Shown: positions 45,428 to 54,197 of the stretch, piece after piece | Position numbering within the stretch: the first letter of the stretch is position 1 | How the letters are laid out: each line of letters opens with the position of its first letter | Assembly: GCA_027493055.1 (NCBI GenBank) | Contig: JAPUDO010000048.1 | Coordinates: forward strand, 1 to 64,000 | From: Niabella sp. | GTDB taxonomy: Bacteria > Bacteroidota > Bacteroidia > Chitinophagales > Chitinophagaceae | Direction: 5' to 3' | DNA: 64,000 bases | The notes under the pieces: generated by a model | What the model was told of the DNA's origin: nothing | What the model saw: only the letters and a program-made list of their open reading frames with translations | Database searches by the model: none | Translations under genes and position numbers: made by a program

Positions 45428-46540
45428 ATGCATAAAACTTTCTTTTTAATTACGTTTTTGATTACACTGACAAGCATGTCCTGTCAAACAAGCTCATCAA
45501 AAGAAGCAAAAACATACAGCAACCCATTGCAGGTAAAATTTGGCGATCCTTATGTACTGCGCGCATCTGATGGCAAATATTATATGTATGGTACCGGTGC
45601 CGGAGCCAAAAATGGTTTTGCGGCTTATTCTTCGGAAGATTTAACAGACTGGAAATGGGAAGGCCAGGTTTATTTTGGTAATAACAAAAACGGCTGGGGC
45701 GAACATTCTTACTGGGCGCCGGAAGTATATGAGCGGAATGGCAAATACTATATGTTCTACAGTGCCCACTGGAAAGTAAACCCTAACAAGGAAGAAGAAA
45801 ATTTTAAGATCGGCGTGGCCGTAGCCGACAAGCCTGTAGGCCCTTTTACTGATATGCAGGACAAGCCCATCTTTGATCCCGGCTACCCTATTATTGATGC
45901 GAACGTATTGTTTGCGGAAGATGGGAAAACCTATTTATATTACTCCAGGTGCTGTTATAAACATCCTGTTGAAAGTGAAGTAGCTGCATGGGCAAAACAA
46001 AAAGGATGGTTCAATGAAATTGAAGAAAGCTGGGTGTATGGCGTGGAAATGAAACCGGACTTCAGCGGAGTAATCGGGGAACCGGTATTATTATTACGCC
46101 CACCTGTAAAAATGGATGATACGCAGGCGGAATGGGAAAGTCGCTCCGTAACTTCTAAAGAAGTAAACCGCCGCTGGACAGAAGGCTCTTATATCTTCAA
46201 AAAAGGTGATACCTATTACATGATGTATTCCGCCAATTATTTTGGAGGACAGAATTACGCGGTTGGCTATGCTACATCAAAAAGTCCGCTCGGGCCCTTT
46301 GAAAAAGCAGCCAATAACCCTGTTTTGCAAAAGAACACAGCTACAGGCGGTATTGTAACCGGTACCGGCCACAACAGTATTACCTACTCGCTCGATGGTA
46401 AAACGATGCTCTGCGTGTACCACGGCCGCACCAGCAAAACCGGCGATGAGCGGGTAGTATTTATTGACAAAATGAATGTTTCTGAAAACGGTGTCTTAAC
46501 CGTTGAAGGGCCAACAACCGATCCGCAGCAGGCGCCCTAA
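45428..46540 (+). CDS. GH43-family glycosidase lipoprotein
   Basis: Starting at ATG 45428 (MHKTFFLITFLITLTSMSCQTSS) the protein has a lipobox with the acylated cysteine at about residue 19, so it is membrane-anchored. The propeller motifs are NPLQVKFGDPYVLRASDGKYYMYGTG (base aspartate in FGDPY), YWAPEVYERNGKYYMFYSA, YPIIDANVLFAEDGKTYLYYSRC (pKa-modulator aspartate) and RRWTEGSYIFKKGDTYYMMYSANYF (acid glutamate in TEGSY), then GHNSITYSLDGKTMLCVYHGRT. All three catalytic positions are intact. Activity on arabinan or xylan side chains is likely. It is followed convergently by an esterase gene after 8 bases. Confidence 0.92.
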   Translation: MHKTFFLITFLITLTSMSCQTSSSKEAKTYSNPLQVKFGDPYVLRASDGKYYMYGTGAGAKNGFAAYSSEDLTDWKWEGQVYFGNNKNGWGEHSYWAPEVYERNGKYYMFYSAHWKVNPNKEEENFKIGVAVADKPVGPFTDMQDKPIFDPGYPIIDANVLFAEDGKTYLYYSRCCYKHPVESEVAAWAKQKGWFNEIEESWVYGVEMKPDFSGVIGEPVLLLRPPVKMDDTQAEWESRSVTSKEVNRRWTEGSYIFKKGDTYYMMYSANYFGGQNYAVGYATSKSPLGPFEKAANNPVLQKNTATGGIVTGTGHNSITYSLDGKTMLCVYHGRTSKTGDERVVFIDKMNVSENGVLTVEGPTTDPQQAP

Positions 46541-46548
46541 GGCATTGC

Positions 46549-47388
46549 TTATTTCTTTTCGGAATTAATTTCTTTAATGCGTTGCTGCATTTCTTTTAAT
46601 AAGAGCGGATAAGCTCCTTCCGGCATATTGCCATGATCATAACCCTCCAGTTCAAACAGTTTGGTTTGTTTGTGGCCGGTCAGCTTCATCATACGATACC
46701 AATAGGCGTTTTCCTCATAACGCCCAAACAACTCCAGCTCCCTGTCGCCGGTTATTAATATGGTAGGAGGCGCATCTTTTCTCACAAAATACAGTGGGGC
46801 CATAGAGTCGATCACCGGTTGCAAGGCATCAATACCCTGTTCTTTTCTCACGGTAAAATGCGTTATGGCCTGCCCGCTGAAAGGGATTAAAGCAGCCACA
46901 CGATTGGCATCAATATTATATTTTCCCAGGTAAGTTTTATTTAGTGCCACCATGGATACCAGGTAACCACCTGCCGAATGCCCGGATAAAAAAATAAGCT
47001 GCTCGCTTCCGCCATATTGTTTTATATGCTTAAACACCCATGCTACTGCTGCTGCTGCATCTTCAATATATGCCGGTGCTTTTACTTTGGGGGACAGGCG
47101 ATATTCCACCGTAGCAATGGCATATCCTTTATTTTTCAAAGGTTCCGGTAAATCGCGATGTCCACCAGTGATGCCACCACCATGAAGCCAAACAATGGTA
47201 GCGAAATTTTTTATTCCTTCAGGATAATACAGGTCCAGCACGCACATAGAATCTTTATAACTATCTTTTTTATATTCTTCCTGGGGATAATATTTAATAT
47301 TCTTGACTGTTTTGTAGATCGGTTGTGCAAAAGAGGCCGCACTGATCAGAACGAGACTTAAAAAAGCAATTATTTTATTCATAAGCAT
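46549..47388 (-). CDS. secreted alpha/beta-hydrolase (carboxylesterase-like)
   Basis: The 279-residue protein has a signal peptide (MNKIIAFLSLVLISAASFAQ after an extra ML). Motifs are IVWLHGGGITGGHRD (oxyanion HGGG), VEYRLSP, LSGHSAGGYLVSMV with the nucleophile serine, an aspartate in ILITGDRELE and the histidine in GYDHGNMPEG. This is the BD-FAE/hormone-sensitive lipase-like esterase group, whose members often deacetylate or deferuloylate plant polysaccharides. It is convergent with the GH43 gene, with which it may share substrate, though not a transcript. Confidence 0.88.
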   Translation of the reverse strand: MLMNKIIAFLSLVLISAASFAQPIYKTVKNIKYYPQEEYKKDSYKDSMCVLDLYYPEGIKNFATIVWLHGGGITGGHRDLPEPLKNKGYAIATVEYRLSPKVKAPAYIEDAAAAVAWVFKHIKQYGGSEQLIFLSGHSAGGYLVSMVALNKTYLGKYNIDANRVAALIPFSGQAITHFTVRKEQGIDALQPVIDSMAPLYFVRKDAPPTILITGDRELELFGRYEENAYWYRMMKLTGHKQTKLFELEGYDHGNMPEGAYPLLLKEMQQRIKEINSEKK

Positions 47389-47847
47389 GCTAAGCTATAA
47401 AAAAAATGGGACCGTCTGAAAACAAAAAAGGTCCTTCCGTAGAAACGGACTGACCTCTAACGATTGCTTGCCATATGAAAAATTTGAAAAATCTGTTTTA
47501 TTCACCCTTCAAATCCTCTCTGCACTTTCATTAAACCTTTGGCTTAATTACAATACAAAAGTAATTATGATAAATACAACTTTAAAGCCAGTTTTTTGTC
47601 ATTTATACCTTGCCCAGTAATATTTTTTAAAAGGAACAGCAAGTACAGATCAGTGTTTCACGCAATTGTAATGATTACAGCCAATCACCTGCAGAGCTAG
47701 CCCTGATAATTTTGGCCCAAGCTGATTCCAGATTTTGTATGCAGGTCTAAGGTGCATTTTTTCGCAAAAAAATAATAAAAAAGCTGTAACAAACCCTGTT
47801 ACTATTATACTAACCGTATAACAGTATTGAAAATTAAACAAACAACA
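47389..47847. other. intergenic region with one short hairpin
   Basis: No gene is supported in these 459 bases. A hairpin at 47430-47454 (GGTC...CCGT AGAA ACGG...GACC) lies 42 bases upstream of the esterase start on the minus strand. It does not match a riboswitch I know. The right half should hold the promoter of the sigma-factor operon. Confidence 0.4.
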
Positions 47848-48060
47848 ATGAAGAGAGTAACGACTATTGACACCTTATGGACAATTTTTGGTTCGATAGT
47901 CAGAGAGGAAGCACAAGCTTATCATCAAAGCTTTTCAGGAAAAGAAAATCTTACCGAACTTATGAGTGAAAAAGAAAGTATATTGTATGCAACAGGCAGC
48001 AACCATCCGGATAGAGCAGGCCACATTGTGCATTTTTTAATAAACAGGAGTACACGGTAA
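47848..48060 (+). CDS. small hypothetical protein upstream of the ECF sigma gene
   Basis: From ATG 47848 this is a 70-residue soluble protein (MKRVTTIDTLWTIFGSIVREEAQ...). There is no signal peptide, membrane helix or known motif. It lies 27 bases before the sigma-factor gene on the same strand and is probably co-transcribed. It may be a small accessory or anti-sigma-like factor, but nothing in the sequence proves it. Confidence 0.5.
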   Translation: MKRVTTIDTLWTIFGSIVREEAQAYHQSFSGKENLTELMSEKESILYATGSNHPDRAGHIVHFLINRSTR

Positions 48061-48087
48061 AACCAATCACACAATAAAAACCGATTT

Positions 48088-48609
48088 GTGAGTAGTAGTA
48101 AGGAAAAGATCTTTCTTGAACTGGTGAACCGGCATAAAGGTATCCTGCATAAGGCGTCGCGTATGTATGCAAGCGATCCCGAAGACCAGCAGGACCTGCA
48201 ACAGGAAATAATGATCCAATTGTGGAAGGCATTTGAATCGTTTAAAGGCGAAAGCACTTTCTCTACCTGGATGTATCGCGTGGCCGTTAATACCGCAATC
48301 ACCTGTTTTAAAAAAGAAAAAAAGCGAACAGACACTTTTAGCAACCAGGAAGCAGGAGAATCAGAGCAGGAAGAATACAATAGCAGTAAAGACGAGCAAC
48401 TGGAAGTTTTTTACAAGGCCATCCAGTTATTAAGCCCCATAGAAAAGGCACTGATGTTTTACTATATGGAGGGTCTTTCCCATAAAGAAACCGGGGCCCA
48501 ATTAGGCCTGAGTGAAGGTAATGTGAGGGTAAAACTAAGCAGGGCAAAAGAAAAATTGCAAAACATTATTACAACAAGACAATATGAACTTCGAAGAACT
48601 AAAAAATAA
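48088..48609 (+). CDS. ECF-type sigma-70 family RNA polymerase sigma factor
   Basis: This 173-residue protein has the two ECF domains: region 2 (ILHKASRMYASDPEDQQDLQQEIMIQLWKAFESFKGESTFSTWMYRVAVNTAI) and region 4 (LEVFYKAIQLLSPIEKALMFYYMEGLSHKETGAQLGLSEGNVRVKLSRAKEKL), joined by an acidic linker. It directs RNA polymerase to a specific promoter set, probably of its own operon too. The start is GTG 48088. Its end overlaps the next gene by 26 bases, so the two products are translationally coupled. Confidence 0.93.
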   Translation: MSSSKEKIFLELVNRHKGILHKASRMYASDPEDQQDLQQEIMIQLWKAFESFKGESTFSTWMYRVAVNTAITCFKKEKKRTDTFSNQEAGESEQEEYNSSKDEQLEVFYKAIQLLSPIEKALMFYYMEGLSHKETGAQLGLSEGNVRVKLSRAKEKLQNIITTRQYELRRTKK

Positions 48610-49198
48610 CTGGCAAAAGGAAAGTGCCGAGGATGTGCATATTCCTTCCAGGATAGCACAGCTTAAAGAAGCGCACCACCCGTTAGAACAGCTGCAGAAG
48701 AACATGAAAAAAGAGTTCTATGCACAGATAGCAGCTATCGTGCTGATCGCACTCTTTCCATTTCAGTTTGGGTTTCCGGCGGAGCAATACATTATTTACT
48801 ATACATCCTATACAATGCTTGTAGTTATATCAGCCTATTACATATTTGGATTTTACAGATTTTACAGGCAGGTAGGGCTTTACAACGGCGATACCCGCAG
48901 CAGCCTGTGGAACATATACTACGAACTACGGCTGAACATGGAGCGTTACCAGTCTTTTGGGTTTTTACTGCTTCCACATTTCTTAATTACCCTCGGGCTG
49001 GCAATTTTTGGCAAGATGGTACAAAAAGGCAAAACGCTCGCTGATCTTACAGAAGCCCAGCAATTTTCCCTGATCATAATTGTTTTGGTAGGCACATTGG
49101 CTGTAGTAGCAGCTATTGTACTCTGGGTAAAATATATATATGGTCGCTATGCAAAAAAAATAGAGTATTTGCTGAAAGAAATGGCAGAGGATGAGTAA
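48584..49198 (+). CDS. membrane protein coupled to the ECF sigma factor (putative anti-sigma)
   Basis: The 204-residue protein has a short charged N-terminal cytoplasmic segment (MNFEELKNNWQKESAEDVHIPSRIAQL), then four hydrophobic helices (about 48-62, 70-92, 122-142, 158-184) and a charged tail. The layout ELKNNWQ... followed by membrane helices is common in Bacteroidota behind ECF sigma genes. No zinc-binding anti-sigma motif is visible. The overlap with the sigma gene argues for a regulatory partner, which is an inference. Confidence 0.75.
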   Translation: MNFEELKNNWQKESAEDVHIPSRIAQLKEAHHPLEQLQKNMKKEFYAQIAAIVLIALFPFQFGFPAEQYIIYYTSYTMLVVISAYYIFGFYRFYRQVGLYNGDTRSSLWNIYYELRLNMERYQSFGFLLLPHFLITLGLAIFGKMVQKGKTLADLTEAQQFSLIIIVLVGTLAVVAAIVLWVKYIYGRYAKKIEYLLKEMAEDE

Positions 49199-49354
49199 GG
49201 TAAATATACTTTCGCGGCTAATCTGAAAAAAACGGGAGAATTGTAACAAACGGTAATAACTATATACTAACTGGATTAAAGATGTAATGCAAAGGCATTA
49301 AGCTTATCACACCTTTTAATAAAGATTTTATATTCAATAAACAAACTCTAAACC

Positions 49355-50665
49355 ATGGTACACAAAATGAAATGTGCGCCAGGCACTCTATTGGGGTATG
49401 CCAGGCAAATGATGATCTCCTCTTTTCTTCTTTTTGTAATTTCTTCTTTTTCGGCATATGCCCAAACTGTGCTAACCCCGGGTGATATATGCATGGTAGG
49501 CTACTACAGGGTAAGTGGCACTAATGCAGGGTTTTCTTTTGTAACACTGAGGAAAATAACTAAAGGGACCTTTGTTTACTTTACAGATAAAGGAACAAAC
49601 GGGACAAACGGATGGATTGACTCAAACGAAGGATATTTAAAATGGACCATAGGAAATGCTTCTGGCCAGGATCTTGAAGCAGGAGCTATCGTGACTGTGG
49701 TTTCGCCACAATCTGCGGGAGGAATGGCTGTTAATATGCGCAACGCTGGGGGTGCCACATCCACTATTACAGCTGAATTTGTCAATTCATCCAGTCCCTC
49801 TAACGGATTTTCGCTTGGCGCAGGAGGCGATCCCATACTTGTATTCCAAACAAAATCGGCTGATAAAAACTTCGACCAAATCACAGATGTAAAGCTGCCG
49901 ATAGCAGAGGTAAATTTTATTACCGGTATCACTACTGATTATAATCCCCTTACAATAAACAGCATTACAAAATGGAACAATGAGAACGGACCAACATCTG
50001 CTAATGAATCAACCGTTCCTCCCGGCCTTGCCAACGGAACCGACTGTATTTCTTTGGGAACCGCAGGAATGAATGAGAATTACGCCTTGTATACCGGTCC
50101 TTTAAATGGTTCGAAACAACAAATAGCAGCTAACATCAACGACGCAGGTAACTGGAACCTAATTTCTTCCGCCACTACCGCTACAACTATTACGCTTAGC
50201 AACTTTGCAGCTAACATTTCCCTGCCGGTAACTTTTGGTAAAGTGCAGGTTGTGATAAAAGAAGATAAGCTGCTGGTAAACTGGCAAACAGAAAAAGAAA
50301 CTAATAATGACCATTTCGAGATTGAAGCATCCAAAGATGGAAAAACATTTACCACAATTGCAACCATACCCTCCAAAGCTATTAACGGAAACAGCGAGGA
50401 GAAAATCACCTATGAATGGACCTCAGGGGTTGCATTATCTTTATCTGTAGTACCACTGTTTACATTGCTCCTGGGTTCTTTTATACCTCTTCGCAGAAAA
50501 GCGGTACCCCGTTTGGTAATTGCAGTTATTGTAATTATTAGTATTGGTTGCAATAAAAGCTCAGGTGATATAAGTACAACTGATAGCTACTATGTAAGAA
50601 TAGCCCAGGTGGATAAAGACGGAGCTACAACTTACTCCAAAGTGGTCCGGGCCAGCAAGAAGTAG
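49355..50665 (+). CDS. cell-surface protein with internal lipobox-like segment
   Basis: The 436-residue protein has a signal peptide ending near SSFSAYAQ. Residues about 40-285 form a beta-rich domain seen in surface proteins of this phylum (GDICMVGYYRVSGTNAGFSFVTLRKITKGTFVYFTDKG, GYLKWTIGN, GDPILVFQTKS). From about 292 a fibronectin-like domain starts (LPVTFGKVQVVIKEDKLLVNWQTEKETNNDHFEIEASKDGKTFTTI), as found before T9SS tails. This domain is interrupted at about 355-405 by a hydrophobic module: VPLFTLLLGSFIPLRRK, then VPRLVIAVIVIISIGCNKSSGD, which looks like an internal lipoprotein signal. Then the domain resumes (SYYVRIAQVDKDGATTYSKVVRAS). Function unknown; it lies downstream of the ECF sigma operon. 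Confidence 0.75.
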   Translation: MVHKMKCAPGTLLGYARQMMISSFLLFVISSFSAYAQTVLTPGDICMVGYYRVSGTNAGFSFVTLRKITKGTFVYFTDKGTNGTNGWIDSNEGYLKWTIGNASGQDLEAGAIVTVVSPQSAGGMAVNMRNAGGATSTITAEFVNSSSPSNGFSLGAGGDPILVFQTKSADKNFDQITDVKLPIAEVNFITGITTDYNPLTINSITKWNNENGPTSANESTVPPGLANGTDCISLGTAGMNENYALYTGPLNGSKQQIAANINDAGNWNLISSATTATTITLSNFAANISLPVTFGKVQVVIKEDKLLVNWQTEKETNNDHFEIEASKDGKTFTTIATIPSKAINGNSEEKITYEWTSGVALSLSVVPLFTLLLGSFIPLRRKAVPRLVIAVIVIISIGCNKSSGDISTTDSYYVRIAQVDKDGATTYSKVVRASKK

Positions 50666-50927
50666 CCTGTTATTTTGAAGCTGAAGCATGATTCTCTGAA
50701 AGTATCGTCGGCATTGATTTTAAGAAAATACTGATGAGCAACAATATGCATTTCATGTTTCTCTTTTTGCATCCGCCTTCTGGCGGGCTGCTGCAGGCGC
50801 TATTTTAGTTTTAAAGGGCCTGCAGCAGGGCACAATAAGCTATAAATTGCAGATACTGATCTAAATCATATTCTTTGTGGATCCAAATTATGATCTTCGC
50901 AGGTATTTTAAAGCAGATCAGATCATT

Positions 50928-52745
50928 ATGACAAATAAGCAGCATCCAATGCACTCCTTTCATATCCCTGTAATGGGTTTGGCCTATACTATTGACACGC
51001 CCATAAAAGTTGCCCCGTTTGGTATCTCTTCAGTATTATCCATCTGTGATGATGAGCTGGTGGAAAAAATGAGAGCCTTTTATAGCAATAAATTTAAACT
51101 GCCTTATGAAGAAATATCAAAAAAGATACATGATTACCGCGCAAAGCGCATTACAGAATATCTGAACATAGTAGATGTACTGGTGAAAGAGAAATTCCAG
51201 GCATTTAAAAAGGAATTGACAGAAAGTAAAAAAGCACTGGAAAGCTATATTTCTACCCTGCCTAATAAATCTGAGTTTAGAAAAAAGATACAGGATCTTA
51301 TTAAAGATGGCAATACATTAAAAGAACAGGTTGTCAATTACATTGAAACGCATTTATGCCCCGGCAAAATTGATGTGAACATAATGACAAAAGTAGATAA
51401 GGAGAATTTTGAAAATGATGAGCAACTGCCGGTAGCTTACAACGATGCACATGCATCGCTCCGTGGGTTTGCCAATAGTACCCTGGACTCATCTGTTGTG
51501 CTGTCTGCAGGTATGAACCCCAGGCTGTACAGCTATTTTGAAAACTTCAGTGATTTTTATCCCGATGAAAATTTCCATCTTAAAAAGAAAATTATTCTGA
51601 AAGTAAGCGACTATAGGTCGGCCTTTATCCAGGGTAATTTTTTAGCCAAGAAGGGGCTTTGGGTTTCGGAATATCGTATTGAATCGGGGTTAAACTGTGG
51701 CGGCCATGCATTTGCCACTGAAGGGCTTTTAATGGGGCCTATATTAAAAGAGTTTCGCGAGAAAAAAAATGAGCTGGTTTCATCTGCGCATGGGTTAATG
51801 GTAACTGCTTTGAAGACTAAAAACTTACCGGTACCATCTCAGCCTTTATCTTTAAAAATTACAGCACAGGGCGGGGTAGGCACCGCTGAAGAACATGCTT
51901 TCTTACTGGAGCATTACCAACTGGATAGCGTGGGCTGGGGCTCGCCGTTTTTATTAGTGCCGGAAGCTACAACAGTAGATGAGGAGACCCGACAGCTGCT
52001 TTGTAAAGCCAAAGAAGATAGTTTTTATTTAAGTAATATTTCCCCGCTGGGTGTGCCATTTAATACTGTGAAAGGCGCCACTAACGATTACTGGAAACAA
52101 AAACGTATAGAAGCCAATAAAGCAGGAAGCTCCTGTCCCAAGAAGTTTTTATCCTTAAATAAAGAATACGATCCTAAAGGTATTTGTACCGCATCTAAAA
52201 AATACCAGGATAAAAAACTATTTGAGCTGGAGGCGGATAAGGAGGAAATTTCCGCCAGTGAATACCAAAAAAGGAAGAATGCTATAACCGACAAGGCCTG
52301 CCTTTGTGTGGGTTTGGCCAACACAGCCTATATGGAAAATGGTATTGATATAAAAGGTCAGCAGCAAGGGGTAGTTATTTGCCCGGGACCTAACCTGGCT
52401 TATTTTGACAGGCAGGTATCATTAGCGGCTATGACAAAGCATATTTATGGAAATGCAAATGTATTAGCAACAACAAACAGGCCTCACATGTTTGTAAACG
52501 AGTTAAAACTGTATATAAACTATTTCAAAAAACAAATAGCTGCCTTACCCGAAGATGCAGCTACTACCCAGGTTAAAAAATGGTATGCTTTTAAAAATAA
52601 TCTCCTGGATGGGATTGCCTATTATAAAGACCTGTTCCGGCAATTGCACTACTTTTCTTCCGATAGCGGGAATTTACAGGAGCAACTGGAAAAGTACCAG
52701 AATGAGCTGGAACAAATAGAAGTAGCACCGCTTCAACCGGCATAG
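50928..52745 (+). CDS. large nitronate-monooxygenase-like TIM-barrel protein
   Basis: I do not recognise a named family. The start ATG 50928 is chosen over GTG 50877. Of 605 residues, the N-terminal 100 read MGLAYTIDTPIKVAPFGISSVLSICDDELVEKMR, like the start of FMN-dependent 2-nitropropane dioxygenases. The middle contains CGGHAFATEGLLMGPILKEF and KITAQGGVGTAEEHAFLLEHYQLDSVGWGSPFLLVPEATTVD, which resemble the family's GGIG phosphate-binding and terminal strands. Between them and after them are insertions, including cysteine pairs (SSCPKKF, GICTASKKYQ, KACLCVGLAN) that could bind metal. A helical tail ends the protein. An FMN enzyme is inferred from motifs only. It stands alone. Confidence 0.7.
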   Translation: MTNKQHPMHSFHIPVMGLAYTIDTPIKVAPFGISSVLSICDDELVEKMRAFYSNKFKLPYEEISKKIHDYRAKRITEYLNIVDVLVKEKFQAFKKELTESKKALESYISTLPNKSEFRKKIQDLIKDGNTLKEQVVNYIETHLCPGKIDVNIMTKVDKENFENDEQLPVAYNDAHASLRGFANSTLDSSVVLSAGMNPRLYSYFENFSDFYPDENFHLKKKIILKVSDYRSAFIQGNFLAKKGLWVSEYRIESGLNCGGHAFATEGLLMGPILKEFREKKNELVSSAHGLMVTALKTKNLPVPSQPLSLKITAQGGVGTAEEHAFLLEHYQLDSVGWGSPFLLVPEATTVDEETRQLLCKAKEDSFYLSNISPLGVPFNTVKGATNDYWKQKRIEANKAGSSCPKKFLSLNKEYDPKGICTASKKYQDKKLFELEADKEEISASEYQKRKNAITDKACLCVGLANTAYMENGIDIKGQQQGVVICPGPNLAYFDRQVSLAAMTKHIYGNANVLATTNRPHMFVNELKLYINYFKKQIAALPEDAATTQVKKWYAFKNNLLDGIAYYKDLFRQLHYFSSDSGNLQEQLEKYQNELEQIEVAPLQPA

Positions 52746-52820
52746 TATTCTTATTTATAACTAATTAAATATTAGTAATAAACACCGTATAAAAAAACCT
52801 TTACCCTGAAGCGTGAGGAG

Positions 52821-53138
52821 TTATTTTTTTGCATTTTCGAATACATAGGCAGATACCTGCTTTACTTCTTCGCTGCTCAACCGTGCTTTTTTGGACATAG
52901 AGGCCAGCACCGGGCGTAGCTCTTCGTATGTTTGCGAAGCCACAGCCTTATCCTTAGCTTTATGGCATTTAGTGCATTTGGTAGTAAAAATAACCTGCCC
53001 CGCATTTATTGTCTCCTGGCTGGTGCTGACCTCAGTTGCTAACGGAATTATGGCATCGGTAGCCGTTGGAGACGCCTTGGGCGTACAGGCAATAATTGCA
53101 ATCACTCCTATATATGCCACTATCAGTATTTTTTTCAT
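52821..53138 (-). CDS. small cytochrome c lipoprotein
   Basis: The 105-residue protein has a lipoprotein signal (MKKILIVAYIGVIAIIAC, lipid cysteine at 18). After a threonine/alanine-rich linker a class I cytochrome c domain follows, with the haem motif CTKCH near residue 55 and the distal methionine probably in LASMSKKARLSSEEVKQVSAYVF. It would carry electrons at the outer face of the inner membrane or inner face of the outer membrane. No oxidase or dehydrogenase gene is adjacent, so its partner is unknown. Confidence 0.88.
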   Translation of the reverse strand: MKKILIVAYIGVIAIIACTPKASPTATDAIIPLATEVSTSQETINAGQVIFTTKCTKCHKAKDKAVASQTYEELRPVLASMSKKARLSSEEVKQVSAYVFENAKK

Positions 53139-53245
53139 AACCTGTTATTTACTTATTAAAAGCAAATAATAAGCCATTTTACAATTTCATGACAATAGTT
53201 TTTCATGAACGTTGCTGACAGAAGCAATTATCAAATAATTACAGG

Positions 53246-53686
53246 TTAACTTTTAAGGCTTTTTACCTTAAAACCTGATGCAACGGACCTGATACGAACC
53301 AAAAGCGCCGCGATCTCGTTGCGCCTGTCGGAAGACAGGTTTTCCAGCAAATCTATTTCTCTTGTAAAATAAACATCCGAATCCACAATTTCATTAGGCG
53401 TTCTGCCCGAAAAAACCTTCAGATATAGTGATAATATTCCTCTCATGACCTTACTATCGCTATCACCCGAGTAATAAACCCTGCCATCTCTATACTCCGC
53501 ATCCAGCCAGATCCTGGATTTGGTGAGTCTGATCAGCTTTTCATTGGTACGCTCTATAGCAGTAACGCCGGGAAGCAGCGTACCCAAATCAGCAAAATAC
53601 CGGAAGTATCTGAACTTACTTTTAACCTGGTCAAAGATCCCTTCAAAATCAGTAATGATCTTGTCCTGTATTTTGTTCAAATGCAT
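53246..53686 (-). CDS. SufE-like protein lacking the catalytic cysteine
   Basis: SufE accepts persulfide sulfur from the cysteine desulfurase SufS for Fe-S assembly. The 146-residue protein has the whole SufE fold: DKIITDFEGIFD, FRYFADLGTLLPG, then WLDAEYRDGRVYYSGDSDSKVMRGILSLYLKVFSGRTPNEI and the C-terminal LLENLSSDRRNEIAALLVRIR. Active homologues have G-C-Q-S-R/K-V-W-L at the active site. Here the same place reads L-T-K-S-R-I-W-L, so threonine replaces the persulfide cysteine. No other cysteine is present in the protein. It cannot work as a normal SufE and may be a regulatory paralogue or have drifted. The gene is otherwise intact. Confidence 0.8.
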   Translation of the reverse strand: MHLNKIQDKIITDFEGIFDQVKSKFRYFRYFADLGTLLPGVTAIERTNEKLIRLTKSRIWLDAEYRDGRVYYSGDSDSKVMRGILSLYLKVFSGRTPNEIVDSDVYFTREIDLLENLSSDRRNEIAALLVRIRSVASGFKVKSLKS

Positions 53687-54139
53687 AACTGAAGTTTTAT
53701 TCCGATGTATCGGATGTGATTAGGCAAGTATGTACCAGTGAAACATTAAATATCTTTCTTCTCCGGGACGTGCAGTTATTATCCATTCAATTCTGATCAA
53801 TGATTATCAACAAAAGCGCTGCCGGAATTTGTACCGTAGCATCGATCCCATATTTTCATCAAACGGAGAAAATTCAAAAATATTGCCCTTTCCGGCAACA
53901 TATATTTACTAACACTAACAATTTCTGCATCTTGCTCAAAGCCCTGAAAGAGAGGCTATTGAAAAATACATCATCGTTCCGGACCTGTATGTTATGTTAT
54001 TATTTTAATTTTCAACTCAACCCAGGATAAATGATTATACATTTATAATTAAATACAAATACACACCGGTCTGAGACCGGCGCCAAACGAAGGTCAGCCC
54101 ACACTCATTTCCATGCTACAAACCGCGCAAGGACTTTAA
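53687..54139. other. intergenic region between sufE-like and fructan locus
   Basis: No gene is supported. A 76-codon plus-strand frame at 53800-54030 has no motif or credible start. A short perfect stem, CCGGTC/GACCGG at 54066-54080, is visible but without a T-run. The stretch ends at the terminator of the fructan operon. Confidence 0.5.
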
Positions 54140-54176
54140 AAAAGCAAACAAAAGCCGCTTCATTTTAGAAGCGGCT
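54140..54176 (-). terminator. terminator of the fructan operon
   Basis: On the minus strand AGCCGCTTC (54176-54168) pairs with GAAGCGGCT (54161-54153) around a six-base loop, followed by TTTGTTTGCTTTTTT. It lies 22 bases past the stop codon of the last GH32 gene. Confidence 0.85.
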
Positions 54177-54197
54177 CCAATAATGACCTATTTTGTA

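Noticed and set aside
47430-47454. Hairpin as a riboswitch upstream of the esterase
   Set aside because: The short stem does not match the conserved core of any riboswitch class I know.
53800-54030. Plus-strand frame of 76 codons before the fructan terminator
   Set aside because: No motif, no plausible upstream signals, no homologous feature recognised.
54066-54080. CCGGTC/GACCGG palindrome as a terminator
   Set aside because: No T-run on either side; the real terminator of the fructan operon lies at 54140-54176.
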